Shown: positions 18,477 through 28,356, numbered from the stretch's first letter. The stretch: DNA of 64,000 nt from JAGTVG01 sp965365275 (GCA_965365275.1 CBDUBA010000006.1:21786-85785); one strand, 5' to 3'. Program-made: numbers and translations. Notes: generated by a model from the letters alone, not told the origin.

Positions 18477-19748
18477 ATGAAAAAGTGTATCCTGAGTTTA
18501 ATCTTCCTCTTTATTACGTTTTGCCTTATGGCACAGAATTCATCATCAGTATGGAAGGAATTAAAAATGACCCATTCAGATGAATGGAACCTGGCAGATT
18601 CCATTGAAAAGTATCGAACAGGTATTATAGTAGTAAAAACGGATCCAGAAACAAGTGTCGAGTTAGAACAACAAAAGCATGAATTCTGGTTTGGCTCCGC
18701 GGTGACCAGTGCTGCTTTCAATGATAACCTGAAAGAAGAGGATGCAGAAACCTACAAACAGAAATTCATTGAAAATTTCAATGTGGGTGTAACGGCAAGT
18801 TCTTTGAAGTGGCATCATATGGAGCCCGAAAAAGGAAAAGTTAATTTCCTGACTACGGATAGGATCCTTACCTGGGCAGATGAGAATCACCTTCCCTTAA
18901 GGGGACACAATTTATATTGGGGGATATACTACGTACAGGATTGGGTAAAAGCCCTCACGGATGAACAATTATACGATGAGCTGGGTAAACGGGCCCGAAT
19001 CATTGCCCCACGATATAAAAACCGCTTCATTGAATATGATTTTAATAATGAGATGATGCACGGTGATTATTATCAGGAAAGGCTGGGGCCTGGTATAACC
19101 ATCAAAATGGTAGACTGGATAAGAGAATATGATCCTGATGCAAAACTTTTTCTCAACGATTATGACATCCTGACGGGTAGAATGTTACAGGAATTTTCAG
19201 ATCATATTAAGGATCTTCAGGAAAGGGGAATGACCATAGATGGACTTGGTATACAGGGCCATCTGCATGCTGAAGACTTCAGCAGGGATACCTTAAGATA
19301 TGCACTTGATGTGCTGGCACAATTTGGACTGCCAATTCGTATTACGGAATTCAATATGCCAGGTCAACGATCCCGGTTTCTCAAAGATAAATCCCTGATC
19401 CCCACCCAGGAGGAGGAAGAAAATTTCGCCAGGAATCTTAAAGATTATTATCGCATCTGTTTTGCCCACCCAGCGGTGGGAGGGATCCTGATGTGGGGTT
19501 TCTGGGAGGGCGCCAACTGGATCCCAGCTTCATCCATGTACCGGAAAGATTGGAGCCCAACAGCCTTATTAAGTGCATATCGGTCATTGGTTTTTGAAGA
19601 GTGGTGGACAAGGTTTAAGGGAAAATCCGATGAGGAGGGCTATTGCGTTATTCGGGCGTTTTATGGTACGCACAAGATAAAGGTGAATGGCATCGAGAAA
19701 ATGATTGAATTAACCAAAGAGAATAAATCGGCTTTAATAGAATTTTAA
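18477..19748 (+). CDS. GH10-family endo-xylanase-like glycoside hydrolase
   Basis: The precursor has a signal peptide ending LFITFCLMAQ. The barrel has the GH10 pattern: WFGSAVTSAAF near the start, LKWHHMEPEKGKVNF, then LRGHNLYWG. The acid/base Glu192 is in DFNNEMMHG and the nucleophile Glu291 in IRITEFNMP. LNDYDI and GIQGHLH are also GH10 landmarks. The strand carrying the acid/base reads DFNNE where DVVNE is usual, and the enzyme is single-domain apart from an N-terminal part of about 65 residues and a short C-terminal beta tail. Cleavage of beta-1,4-xylan or a related glycan in the periplasm or outside is likely. The gene is divergent from the cyclase-TPR gene, which may sense its product. 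Confidence 0.82.
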   Translation: MKKCILSLIFLFITFCLMAQNSSSVWKELKMTHSDEWNLADSIEKYRTGIIVVKTDPETSVELEQQKHEFWFGSAVTSAAFNDNLKEEDAETYKQKFIENFNVGVTASSLKWHHMEPEKGKVNFLTTDRILTWADENHLPLRGHNLYWGIYYVQDWVKALTDEQLYDELGKRARIIAPRYKNRFIEYDFNNEMMHGDYYQERLGPGITIKMVDWIREYDPDAKLFLNDYDILTGRMLQEFSDHIKDLQERGMTIDGLGIQGHLHAEDFSRDTLRYALDVLAQFGLPIRITEFNMPGQRSRFLKDKSLIPTQEEEENFARNLKDYYRICFAHPAVGGILMWGFWEGANWIPASSMYRKDWSPTALLSAYRSLVFEEWWTRFKGKSDEEGYCVIRAFYGTHKIKVNGIEKMIELTKENKSALIEF

Positions 19749-19762
19749 ATCAAAATAATCTC

Positions 19763-19894
19763 TTATTGGTTGTTAAAGACCAGGATCGTATCATCGAAAT
19801 AAACTGTGCCGATCGTTTCTGGTAAATAATTGAGGAACACATATACCTCTGCTGTTAAATCCGGTATCGAATCCATCGAAATACTATATTCTTC
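19763..19894 (-). pseudogene. C-terminal relic of a beta-sandwich (carbohydrate-binding-like) gene
   Basis: A minus-strand frame of 43 codons ends with TAA at 19763-19765 and is closed upstream by a TAG next to 19894. Its translation contains IPDLTAEVYVFLNYLP followed by TIGTVYFDDTILVFN. This is the pattern of the last strands of a carbohydrate-binding or concanavalin-like domain, where a final VYFDDI-type strand is typical. No start or rest of a gene exists upstream, where the ABC permease gene ends at 19913. It looks like the stump of a deleted extracellular enzyme gene. The family assignment is by pattern only. Confidence 0.45.
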
Positions 19895-19912
19895 CTAATA
19901 GTGCCTGCAATT

Positions 19913-22243
19913 TTACTCATACCTGAGGGATTTCACCGGATCTTTCAACGCTGCCTTTATAGTTTCATAACTTGATGTGCTCAGGCCAATTAGAACAGCA
20001 ACAAATCCCGATAAAAATATAACCCACCAGGACAGGTTGGTTTTATACGCAAAGTTATTCAACCACAAAATAGAGATACCGTAGGATATTGGAAGGGCGA
20101 TGATTGAAGAAATGATTACCCATCTGATGATCCTCATGTTAAATAAGGATACTATACTTAAGTTTGTTGCCCCATAAACTTTCCTGATCCCTATCTCCTT
20201 GGCCCTCTGTTCAGCTAAGAAAGCTGTGATTCCATATACGCCAAGTGCACATATAATGAGTGTAATAATAGTAAAATACATGATAACCGTAGCTAACCTC
20301 TGGTCTGAACGGTATAGGTCATCTATTTCCTCATCAATAAAACTAAATTCAAAAGCATAACCAGGAAGTATACTTTGCGTTTGTGACTGGATGTAATCCA
20401 GTGTTTCGTTTATATTGTCTGAGGAGATCTTGATAAATACATATTTTAGTGCTGCGTAATGGCTTGGGTTAATGGATATGATCTGGGGCATGATCTCACG
20501 GTGCATAGAAACATGATGAAAGTCCTCCACTACACCAACGATCTCTCCGGGGATATCCCAGAAAGTGATTCTTTCACCAATTGGATTTTCCAGGCCCATG
20601 TATCGTACAGCCTCCTCATTTACAATATAATTTGAAATATCGGAAGAATAATCCTCCAGAAAATCCCTTCCGCTTGAGATTTTCATTCCAAAAGTCTCAA
20701 TAAGACCATTTGTAGCTATGGAATATCTGAACATTGGTGAATTGTCTGGATCTTTTCCACGCCAGTTGATCCCGCCGGTCTTATAATCCTCGTTGAACGG
20801 AACAGCCTGCCCGCAGGAAAGACTCAGTATTCTGTGGTTCTTTAATAACTCCTCTTTGTATGTCGTAAATTTCCTCCCCAATTCACGATTGAGTGGGACT
20901 TTAATGATATAAGATGGATCCAGGCCTAGTGGTAACTGCCGTATGTATTGCAGTTGTTTAAGGATAAATACTGAACAGGTAATTAATAAAATTGATATCA
21001 CAAACTGGCTGACTACCGCGTAATTACGGAATTTCGAGATTTTCAGATTTGACTCATACTTATTGAACAGATTTTTCCCTGACATGAAGATGGCAGGGAA
21101 CAGACCGGTTAATAATCCGAAAACCACGATTACTGTGAGAATAATAAAAATCAATATTCCAGGGGAGCTTAGGTCAAGTTGAAGTGACCGGTTAAATAAA
21201 TTGTTAAACGAGGGAAGGATCAATTCTAAAATTATTATCGAACAGACCAGTGCAATCAAACTTAAAATAACAGATTCTGAAACGATTTGAATAATCAAAT
21301 GGGATCTGTTTGCACCCGCCGTCTTCCTGACGGTCATTTCTTTCATTCTTTTTGTAAATCCGGCGTAGGAGAGGTTAATATAATTAATTCCTGCAATGAA
21401 CAAGGTCAACAAGGCAACAGTTGAAAAAATGTAGATGTATTTCATGCGCCCGAAACTCAGATAGGATTTGGAAATTGGCAATATATCTAGAATAAAGTTC
21501 CCTTTAAGATTATAGGGTTGATGCAGGTCGAAATAATTGGATATTTTATTTCTGAATTCTCTGATATCAGCTCCTTCCTGTGTTATTATGTAAGTAGGAT
21601 CAGCCCAGTTCCAATTATTGTATTCATTATGAGCAATAGGAATAAGTATATCAAATTCCAGATGTGATTTACCGGTTTGTTTAAATATACCGGTAACGGT
21701 ATAATTTTGGTGACTATTCAATATAATGCTTCTGCCAATTGGATTCTCTGCGCCAAAAAAACGTTGAGCGGTTTCAGAATTCAAAACCACACCATTTGGC
21801 TGCTTAAGGGCACTCTCACGCTCACCGCTGCTCAAAGGGTAAGAAAAAATTGAGAAAAAACTGGTATCAACCTGGAACACATTATCTTCATTGAATGTTT
21901 TATATTCGCCTGCCTCATCTTCAATTCGAAACGAACAGGTGAATTTAGTATTCAAGCGAACGACACGAGTAAATTTTTTTATTTCAGCGTAATCATCAGC
22001 CAGCATAACCGGTAAGGTATAGGGAACATTTGGATCTTTTATTCCAGTTGGGTGGGTTATGGTAAGTTGAAAAATTCTATCCCGCTGCTCTAAAGATTTG
22101 TCATAGCTATATTCGTCTGCGATCCAGAGGCTTATTGTTATAAAACAGGCGAAACCTATCGTAAGCCCAATAATATTTATAAAAGCATGTAACTTGTTCC
22201 TTAACAGATTCCGGATGGCGATTCGTACATAATTTCTGATCAT
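19913..22243 (-). CDS. MacB/FtsX-type ABC transporter permease (orphan)
   Basis: This 776-residue protein has the two-unit layout common in Bacteroidota. It opens with YVRIAIRNLLRNKLHAFINIIGLTIG-like residues, a membrane helix and a MacB periplasmic core (VPYTLPVMLADDY, VVLNSETAQRFFG, NPIGRSIILN), then three FtsX helices around 285-400. A second periplasmic core follows (VNEEAVRYMGLENPIGERI), then three more helices, with the conserved EQRAKEIGIRKVYGA segment near 690. Such permeases work with a separate ATPase in mechanotransmission or in export of lipoproteins or peptides. No ATPase or periplasmic adaptor lies in this window, so it must use a partner encoded elsewhere or be unlinked. The region upstream is non-coding for 270 bases. 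Confidence 0.88.
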   Translation of the reverse strand: MIRNYVRIAIRNLLRNKLHAFINIIGLTIGFACFITISLWIADEYSYDKSLEQRDRIFQLTITHPTGIKDPNVPYTLPVMLADDYAEIKKFTRVVRLNTKFTCSFRIEDEAGEYKTFNEDNVFQVDTSFFSIFSYPLSSGERESALKQPNGVVLNSETAQRFFGAENPIGRSIILNSHQNYTVTGIFKQTGKSHLEFDILIPIAHNEYNNWNWADPTYIITQEGADIREFRNKISNYFDLHQPYNLKGNFILDILPISKSYLSFGRMKYIYIFSTVALLTLFIAGINYINLSYAGFTKRMKEMTVRKTAGANRSHLIIQIVSESVILSLIALVCSIIILELILPSFNNLFNRSLQLDLSSPGILIFIILTVIVVFGLLTGLFPAIFMSGKNLFNKYESNLKISKFRNYAVVSQFVISILLITCSVFILKQLQYIRQLPLGLDPSYIIKVPLNRELGRKFTTYKEELLKNHRILSLSCGQAVPFNEDYKTGGINWRGKDPDNSPMFRYSIATNGLIETFGMKISSGRDFLEDYSSDISNYIVNEEAVRYMGLENPIGERITFWDIPGEIVGVVEDFHHVSMHREIMPQIISINPSHYAALKYVFIKISSDNINETLDYIQSQTQSILPGYAFEFSFIDEEIDDLYRSDQRLATVIMYFTIITLIICALGVYGITAFLAEQRAKEIGIRKVYGATNLSIVSLFNMRIIRWVIISSIIALPISYGISILWLNNFAYKTNLSWWVIFLSGFVAVLIGLSTSSYETIKAALKDPVKSLRYE

Positions 22244-22513
22244 GATAAGTTAATTTAAGTTGATATCTGAAATTATGGTTAATTAAAAAATATCATACTA
22301 AGCTTTTAGTTTCAACAAATATGCCAGATCGTAATGTGCTGTAAATCTGTTATTTATGTCAATAAAGATAATTTTTTTGTCGGAAAATCCAACGCTGTTG
22401 TACGAAAACAGGGTTTATTCTTAAATTGAATACTCTCCGCTTTTGGGCTGAAAATACAACGACTGGGATATTCAATGTGTCCATAATAATAGGTCACACA
22501 ATTCAAATCAAAG

Positions 22514-22966
22514 ATGAAAAACTCTATATATACGTTAATCTTTACCACTGGTCTTTTGTTATTCGCCTGTGAAAAAGAATGCACTTACCCTAATGATCTG
22601 ACAGATCAGAGATATTACGCTGATGAAATTTTCAATGATACCTTCGTCGATATTTATGGGAACTGGGAATTGACAGAAGTTACCGGGGGTATCCACGGAT
22701 CAGGACATGAGCTGAATTTTGATTTGCTGCAGATCAGAATGTTTGGTGTTTATACCTTTCTTGATGGAGGCAATGTTCTGGAGTATGGTAAGATCTTAAT
22801 TGATGAGCAGACCCCAGACTATTTAAAGATAACTTTCAGTCCTGATGAAGATTCCGAAGTATTTTTCACTGATTCGGAAAAGGAAATAATATTTGCGACA
22901 AGCGACAATTTAATCCTTCAATCCCCGTGTTGTGATAGATTCAATTATCACTTTGAAAGGGAATAG
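22514..22966 (+). CDS. small lipoprotein of unknown function
   Basis: This 150-residue protein has a clear lipoprotein signal (IFTTGLLLFACEKE, lipidated Cys19). The mature part resembles the compact beta-barrel lipoproteins of Bacteroidota: a WELTEV strand early, alternating hydrophobic strands, then Cys-Cys near the end (SPCCDRFNY), which may form a disulfide with earlier Cys residues. I do not recognise a named family. It stands alone between two minus-strand genes, with 270 bases of upstream space for a promoter. The absence of homologous neighbours gives no functional hint. Confidence 0.6.
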   Translation: MKNSIYTLIFTTGLLLFACEKECTYPNDLTDQRYYADEIFNDTFVDIYGNWELTEVTGGIHGSGHELNFDLLQIRMFGVYTFLDGGNVLEYGKILIDEQTPDYLKITFSPDEDSEVFFTDSEKEIIFATSDNLILQSPCCDRFNYHFERE

Positions 22967-22994
22967 GCTATTATGCTCTTATGCGAGCTCTTAA

Positions 22995-24245
22995 TTAATT
23001 ATTACTTGCTGCGGGTGTAGGCGTGTTAAATTTCATCCAGGTATCTGCGCCATCAGGGCTTCTTCCTTCAGAAACATCCGATGTCTGAGCGCCAAAAGTA
23101 TGTGAATCAATGAGCCGCCCGTCTTTATAGTATAAACTAAGGGTTTCGCCATTTATGCTCAACCTGAATTTCAGGTGGTTAGCTCCCTGTTCGGTATCAC
23201 TGTCTGCCCAGAATAACAAATATCCGCCTGGTTGGATGGTTGTTCTATCAGGATCATCACCGGGGATCCTGTCATCAAATGGATCCTCCGAATCACTAAA
23301 ATAGAACCTGCCCATGTCCACAGGTGTTGAACCCGCATTATAGATCTCTATCCAATCGTCATATTCATCAACGCCATCGGGATCGGCCAGGTTGGCTACA
23401 TTACTGGCCAGGATCTCGTTGATAACCAGGTTTGGAACATCTCCTGATGTTATGGTCATATCGTAAGGGTCCAAAAGTGCATCGTCCGGTAAAAACACTT
23501 CCAGGCCATTTGTGTCGGTCAGTTTGAAATAATAATATAATTCTCCATCTGCCGACAGTGCCGGAACAGTAGTAGAATAATTAATATTATCACCGGAAGT
23601 CATTGTAAGGATTACATTAGGGCCATTATCTACGGCATATACCAGCTCAACTTTCGATACATTTGATGCTTCAGATATTTCCAGACCGAAATCTATATCG
23701 TTGCCTACCATTGGGATTTCAGGAGTATAGCTGAATGATTTGAAGGAGGATACGGGCCGGTCACCATTGCTTTCATTTTTGGTAGCAAAGCCGGTTATTT
23801 GCCAGGCACCTTGTCCATCCGGGAATCTGGCGTAGGTTTCACCATCCATGGCCGGGAAAACGATCTGGTCTATAATCTTTCCATCCGGACGTTGTATTGT
23901 TAAGCTTTCACCTTGAGAAGAGAGCTTAAATGGTAAATTCAATCCGACACCCTGGTCGTCACAATTAAGAATCAGGAAGTTACCTGGTTTTACTATGTGT
24001 CCGGCTGGTAAGGTATACATATTCAACGGGCTGTCAAACACTTTCCACCCTTCCAGGTTGACATCAGCATTCCCATAATTGTATAATTCGATCCAATCAG
24101 GATTCCCGGTCGAATGAAGCTCGTTAAATGCAATTGAATCAGGTTGCTCAACGATTACCGGCGGATCGTATTCCTCATCAGAACACGATACAACACCCAC
24201 AAACAATATCAATATTACATAAATTACCAGTTCCCGCATCTTCAT
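22995..24245 (-). CDS. lipoprotein with two lamin-tail domains
   Basis: A 416-residue lipoprotein (LILFVGVVSCSDE). Two lamin-tail (LTD) domains are visible. The first, about 40-150, is IAFNELHSTGNPDWIELYN with LEGWKVFD, PAGHIVKPGNFLIL and QIVFPAMDGETYARFPDG. The second, about 275-410, is VINEILASN with DWIEIYNAGSTPVDM, IQPGGYLLFWAD and EGRSPDGADTWM. A fibronectin-like segment with a DNGPNVILTM strand lies between them. LTDs are immunoglobulin-like modules often found at the surface of Bacteroidota, alone or fused to nucleases or CotH kinases; no such enzyme is present here. A surface adhesion or scaffold role is likely. Two ATGs (24245 and 24239) compete for the start; both keep the signal. 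Confidence 0.8.
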   Translation of the reverse strand: MKMRELVIYVILILFVGVVSCSDEEYDPPVIVEQPDSIAFNELHSTGNPDWIELYNYGNADVNLEGWKVFDSPLNMYTLPAGHIVKPGNFLILNCDDQGVGLNLPFKLSSQGESLTIQRPDGKIIDQIVFPAMDGETYARFPDGQGAWQITGFATKNESNGDRPVSSFKSFSYTPEIPMVGNDIDFGLEISEASNVSKVELVYAVDNGPNVILTMTSGDNINYSTTVPALSADGELYYYFKLTDTNGLEVFLPDDALLDPYDMTITSGDVPNLVINEILASNVANLADPDGVDEYDDWIEIYNAGSTPVDMGRFYFSDSEDPFDDRIPGDDPDRTTIQPGGYLLFWADSDTEQGANHLKFRLSINGETLSLYYKDGRLIDSHTFGAQTSDVSEGRSPDGADTWMKFNTPTPAASNN

Positions 24246-24380
24246 AATTCAAATCTTTAAAAAATTATCTTATCATAAAAGGTGAATCCCCTCTACAAAA
24301 GAACGCCATTGTGAACAAAATATTAAGGAAATGTTCCGAATTTGTTGATCCCAAAAGGACAATACACCTTAATTATAGAT

Positions 24381-24599
24381 TCAGGTAATGCGTTCGCCAT
24401 GGATTTGAACTGTCCGGCAATAAATTATATCCCTGATAAATCTCCAGTTTTCCAAATCCCTTTTTGATGCATCTCTTAGTTTTGGATACCATTCAAGTGG
24501 TGTGCCGATCTCTCTGCCATCTTCTAATCATACGAAGACCATATCATTGGGAAACCAGACGCTGGTCACTTTAATATTATCTTTTGTTAAAGTACTCAT
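24381..24599 (-). pseudogene. disrupted DUF2442 gene
   Basis: Read from the ATG at 24599, the frame gives MSTLTKDNIKVTSVWFPND and MVFV, then an in-frame TGA (24528-24530), then LEDGREIGTPLEWYPKLRDA and the rest of a DUF2442 domain up to the stop at 24381. The pattern of W-F-x-D, LEDGR-IG-PLEW and the Asn-Trp motif (LENWRFI) is that of DUF2442. The start lies inside the end of the DUF4160 gene, an overlap of about 23 bases, as expected for an operon of the two families. One stop codon splits the domain, so a functional protein is unlikely unless the stop is suppressed or the base is an error. Confidence 0.7.
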
Positions 24600-24814
24600 T
24601 CCACTTTTCTAAGAATAATTCTTCATTCTCCACTGTTAATTTACGATTTATATAATTCTGTTGAATTGTAACCACTTGAAACTGCCTAAACTACTGGATT
24701 CAACCAAAATTTTGCATAGCCATCACCAGATTCAATATGCACATGAGAAGGCTCAAATCCTTCATTACTAAAGAAGAAAAATCTAAAACCATCAACTCGC
24801 AATATAGTAGGCAT
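24577..24814 (-). pseudogene. disrupted DUF4160 gene
   Basis: From the ATG at 24814 the frame reads MPTILRVDGFRFFFFSNEG, then PSHVHIESGDGYAKFWLNP, exactly the opening of DUF4160 proteins. It meets a TAG right after NPVV. The same frame goes on with AVSSGYNSTELYK. After a one-base frame change it continues KLTVENEELFLEKWNEYF to a proper end at 24577. One nonsense codon and one frameshift therefore break an otherwise complete gene (238 bp). DUF4160 and DUF2442 are regularly paired and have been proposed as a toxin-antitoxin-like module; here both members are damaged. It sits 47 bases upstream (plus-strand side) of the end of the DUF5107-TPR gene. Confidence 0.75.
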
Positions 24815-24861
24815 CTTTAATTATTAAATGTACATTATCCAGTTGATAATGTATTTAATGC

Positions 24862-27800
24862 TTAAAATGATCGGGCATGAATCATAGCCCATAAATTATT
24901 TTGATAAGCTTCAAGTGCTTCATCAAAAAGCATGGCAGCTTCATCATTTTTCATAAGTCCAACAGATCCCAGAGCTTTGAGATAATATGCCTCGGAAACA
25001 GATTTGTTTCCTCCGGCAGCATTTTCTTCAATCCCTATACCCGATCCGGCCCGGCCTTTTTCCAGTTGTGCATCGCCTATAGCTATTAATTCCTTGTAGA
25101 TCTCTTTCGCCTCTTCATCATTTCCCATTTTTTCATGTGATTTGGCCTGATAAAACAAAAGATCTGCCCAGGCTCTGGAATTCCTGGCATTCACGCTCAT
25201 TGTATAACATTCTTTAGCTTTTGATTTTTTCTTTAATTTTTCATAGGCCTGTCCCATAAAATAATAGATCATGGCGTTCCTTTCATCATCCAGCGGCTTG
25301 CCTACTTCCAGGTTTTCCGGATATTCCATGGCCTTTTCAAGGAGTGATATGGCTTCGTTCGGCTGATCGTTATCTAATAATTCCAGTGCCTTTAAAGTAT
25401 ATGCATCAACATAATGATAATAAATTACCCGGCCCCCTTCCCAGGTTCTGAAGTGGTGTTCTGTCAGCAGATCTATTGCCTTATCATAGTCTCCATTCAG
25501 ATTATATAGCTTCACGAGGCCTTTGGGTGCAGTGATATCCTCTTTTACTACATCCACATGTTCAGACATAATAGCTAGGCATTCTTTATAATCCTTCTCA
25601 GAAAGGTCATAATATTGTTCAAGTTCTGCATACCAGATCGAATGGTTCGGGTCAATTTCAATCGCCTTCTTCATGTATTCAATGGCTTTTTCCATATTGT
25701 TTTCATGATAAAAAGCACCAAAGGCCAGGTTTCTCCATACCATACCAAACTGATCCTTCACCTTCAAAGCTTTCTCCCAGGCCGCTATTGCATCTCCTGG
25801 CCGCTTGTCGTAAAGTAAATTTCCCAGTAGATAATAGGGTAGTGCCTGGTCAGGATCCAGTTTAATTGCATTTTCAAGTACGTCCAGGGTTTCTCTTCTA
25901 TATGGGAAACAATAGTCCACTGATAACTCAGCTGCCCGGTCTAAATGACTTTTTGCCATGTCCAACTGGCTTTTTTTAGTATAGAACCAGGCGAGATAAT
26001 ATTCAACCAGTGGATTAACCGGATCTTCAAGTGATGACAGGATGCTGAGACCATCTTCCAGCATGCCCATGTTCATGTAATGCACAGCGATCTCCAGGTA
26101 GTTGTTTTCCACATCCTGCATATAGTTTTGCCATTCATCCATGGTAGATTTACCCTGGATCAGTTGCTTTTCATAATAGGCAGTGAAATTGATCGGATCG
26201 AATTCAATGAGTTTATCAATCACTTCATTTGCTTTTAAAGTATCACCGGATTTTCTCAATAAAGCACTGTAGAATATAATGATCCGGCCATCCAGGTTAT
26301 TTGTCGAATACGCTTTTTCAATATATTCAAGTGCTTTCTGGTAGTTCCCTTTTTTACTTTCCAACAAAGCCAGCTGGTAATATCCGGCTGAATGCCATGT
26401 ATAATACCATGTCGATTGTGAAAAATTCCGGTAAGCTTCATCCTCTTTCCCAAGTGCGAGCTGGGCCAGACCAAGGTAATAGAAAATCTCACCTTCCTTC
26501 GGTTGGTAATACCTTATCCTGAGTTTTTCAGCTGCTTTCTGAAGGTATTTCTCGGCTTCTGTAAACTTCCACTGGTGCACTTTACGTATTCCCAGGGCAA
26601 TATTTACACGATAATCATCAGGTGATATTTCTAATGCTTTCATATAATAATCATCGGGATTATGCCCGGGCCTTGAGAACTGCTCGACAAACCTGCCAGT
26701 CAGATACAGGTCCTCCACAGATTCGATCTCATCTGGTAAGGCAGGTCTATCCTGCACATCAGGTAAATCCGGATGTTGTAATTTGTAGGGGGTATAGGAT
26801 ACCAGTTTATTTCCCTGCTTATCCTGAAGCTCGGTAAACAACTGATATTCATCTAAATTTTCTTTGCTTTTAAAGGTATTGGTATAAGGTTCGGAAGGAT
26901 CTATGTTTATGATTTCAGTAACAAGGACCTCATCCCCATATTTAAGAATTGCCTTAGCTTCTTCAAAGGTTTGAGTGGTATTAAATCCATAGAATACTGT
27001 CTTTTCATCCCTCATCTGGAGGGTAACCGATGCCTCCAAGGTAGCATTTTTTACAATTTCCAGATCCCGTATGGGATACCAGTAATTTTTCGCCTCTTTT
27101 ACGCCATGTGGTGAGAACCAACCATAACCAGGCTGGTTGTTTGAAAAGGTTCCAGTCATTAGTTCCACATAAGCCTTACCATCATCAGTAAGTTTCCTCC
27201 TTGCATTCTGCCCCTGCAGCCCTGGTCCGAATTGCCATAGTTTGGAGGTTTTGTTTTGCACAACATCTCCAACATGAATGGTCCCGGCATTTGTCGCATA
27301 ATCATAACCGCCAACAAAGCCCTCTTTTCCCTGCCAGAAGAAAAAAGATACGGGATCGGGATGGTTTTTCCACCAGGTGAGGTCTACGCCGGATGTATAA
27401 TCAATGCCTCTGTACACCTCGTGTGAGATTGGCCAGTGGGTAAAACTGGTGTTGCTGTGAAATACCCCGATCTCCTGGCTTGGCGGCCAGAATGTCCTCC
27501 AATTTTCATCCGATGTGATGGCTACATTAGCCCAGAAAAGAAAGTTCCGGGTTACTTCATTGGTGTTGTTCAGGCGGTATTCAGCTTCGATATATGAACA
27601 TCCCGGACGAAGTGTAATGCCTATGATCCCCCTCAGACGTATATCCCGTTCAGTTTCCCCAACCCATACTGTAGCACTTCCATCTTCATTTTCCACCATA
27701 TAATAATCCGATGGCATCAGGGTTGTGGTCCTGTGGTGATGAGGGAAACACCATTCAATACCCCCGGATATCCAGGCTCCCAGGGTACCAATAAGGTCTG

Positions 27801-28152
27801 GTTTAATTACACTATTCCTGTGGAACAATTCACGTCCGTTTGTCTTGTCGATAGCTGAAAAAAGTTTCCCACCAAACTGGGGAAGAATACTCACTTTTAT
27901 GTATTCATTTTCCAGGTAAACCATGTTATAGGTCACCATGCTTAATTCATCCCCGAGATTTGTCTGGGCAGGGTAGGGGTACATATGTCCTGCAGCACCC
28001 TGAACACCCCTGCCTGTATAAAATATGGGGCTGAGTTCATCAGCTCCTTTCTGATAGGTAGGAATTTCTTCCTTTCCTTCATAGACTTTAACCTGGGCAA
28101 ATGAAATTAAAGGAACTGCTATTGCGAGGAGACAAAAAAATACTTTTTTCAT
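24862..28152 (-). CDS. DUF5107 and TPR protein, exported
   Basis: This 1096-residue protein starts with a signal peptide (LLAIAVPLISFAQ). Residues of about 20-345 match DUF5107, a sugar-mutarotase-like beta-sandwich (LPQFGGKLFSAIDKTNGRE, GGIEWCFPHHH). From about 510 to the end there are more than a dozen TPR-like helical hairpins (ALEYIEKAYSTNN, AIEYMKKAIEIDPNHS, AISLLEKAMEYPENL). DUF5107 proteins occur in polysaccharide-degrading Bacteroidota and are thought to bind or act on glycans, with no activity proven to my knowledge. The triple His and Trp-Cys cluster in the first domain could be a sugar site. It has no obvious operon partner; the genes behind it are broken. It may be an envelope glycan sensor or processing scaffold. 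Confidence 0.8.
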   Translation of the reverse strand: MKKVFFCLLAIAVPLISFAQVKVYEGKEEIPTYQKGADELSPIFYTGRGVQGAAGHMYPYPAQTNLGDELSMVTYNMVYLENEYIKVSILPQFGGKLFSAIDKTNGRELFHRNSVIKPDLIGTLGAWISGGIEWCFPHHHRTTTLMPSDYYMVENEDGSATVWVGETERDIRLRGIIGITLRPGCSYIEAEYRLNNTNEVTRNFLFWANVAITSDENWRTFWPPSQEIGVFHSNTSFTHWPISHEVYRGIDYTSGVDLTWWKNHPDPVSFFFWQGKEGFVGGYDYATNAGTIHVGDVVQNKTSKLWQFGPGLQGQNARRKLTDDGKAYVELMTGTFSNNQPGYGWFSPHGVKEAKNYWYPIRDLEIVKNATLEASVTLQMRDEKTVFYGFNTTQTFEEAKAILKYGDEVLVTEIINIDPSEPYTNTFKSKENLDEYQLFTELQDKQGNKLVSYTPYKLQHPDLPDVQDRPALPDEIESVEDLYLTGRFVEQFSRPGHNPDDYYMKALEISPDDYRVNIALGIRKVHQWKFTEAEKYLQKAAEKLRIRYYQPKEGEIFYYLGLAQLALGKEDEAYRNFSQSTWYYTWHSAGYYQLALLESKKGNYQKALEYIEKAYSTNNLDGRIIIFYSALLRKSGDTLKANEVIDKLIEFDPINFTAYYEKQLIQGKSTMDEWQNYMQDVENNYLEIAVHYMNMGMLEDGLSILSSLEDPVNPLVEYYLAWFYTKKSQLDMAKSHLDRAAELSVDYCFPYRRETLDVLENAIKLDPDQALPYYLLGNLLYDKRPGDAIAAWEKALKVKDQFGMVWRNLAFGAFYHENNMEKAIEYMKKAIEIDPNHSIWYAELEQYYDLSEKDYKECLAIMSEHVDVVKEDITAPKGLVKLYNLNGDYDKAIDLLTEHHFRTWEGGRVIYYHYVDAYTLKALELLDNDQPNEAISLLEKAMEYPENLEVGKPLDDERNAMIYYFMGQAYEKLKKKSKAKECYTMSVNARNSRAWADLLFYQAKSHEKMGNDEEAKEIYKELIAIGDAQLEKGRAGSGIGIEENAAGGNKSVSEAYYLKALGSVGLMKNDEAAMLFDEALEAYQNNLWAMIHARSF

Positions 28153-28356
28153 AATTTATGGATTTAGGAAATCCCTGAAAGGTACATCAAAAAATAGGCT
28201 TCAGAAATCACTTGATCATTTAACGCTTTCGCATAGAATCAGAATCAAGCTTTTCCTGATATGTACCTCTACAGGCTTTTAATAATCTGGTCTTAAATTA
28301 ATTAATATATTTGATTTTTAACAAGGAATTAAATCTAATCATCAATCTCCAATTCA

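Noticed and set aside
19913..22243. Complete MacAB-type export system
   Set aside because: Only the permease is present; neither ATPase nor adaptor genes are near.
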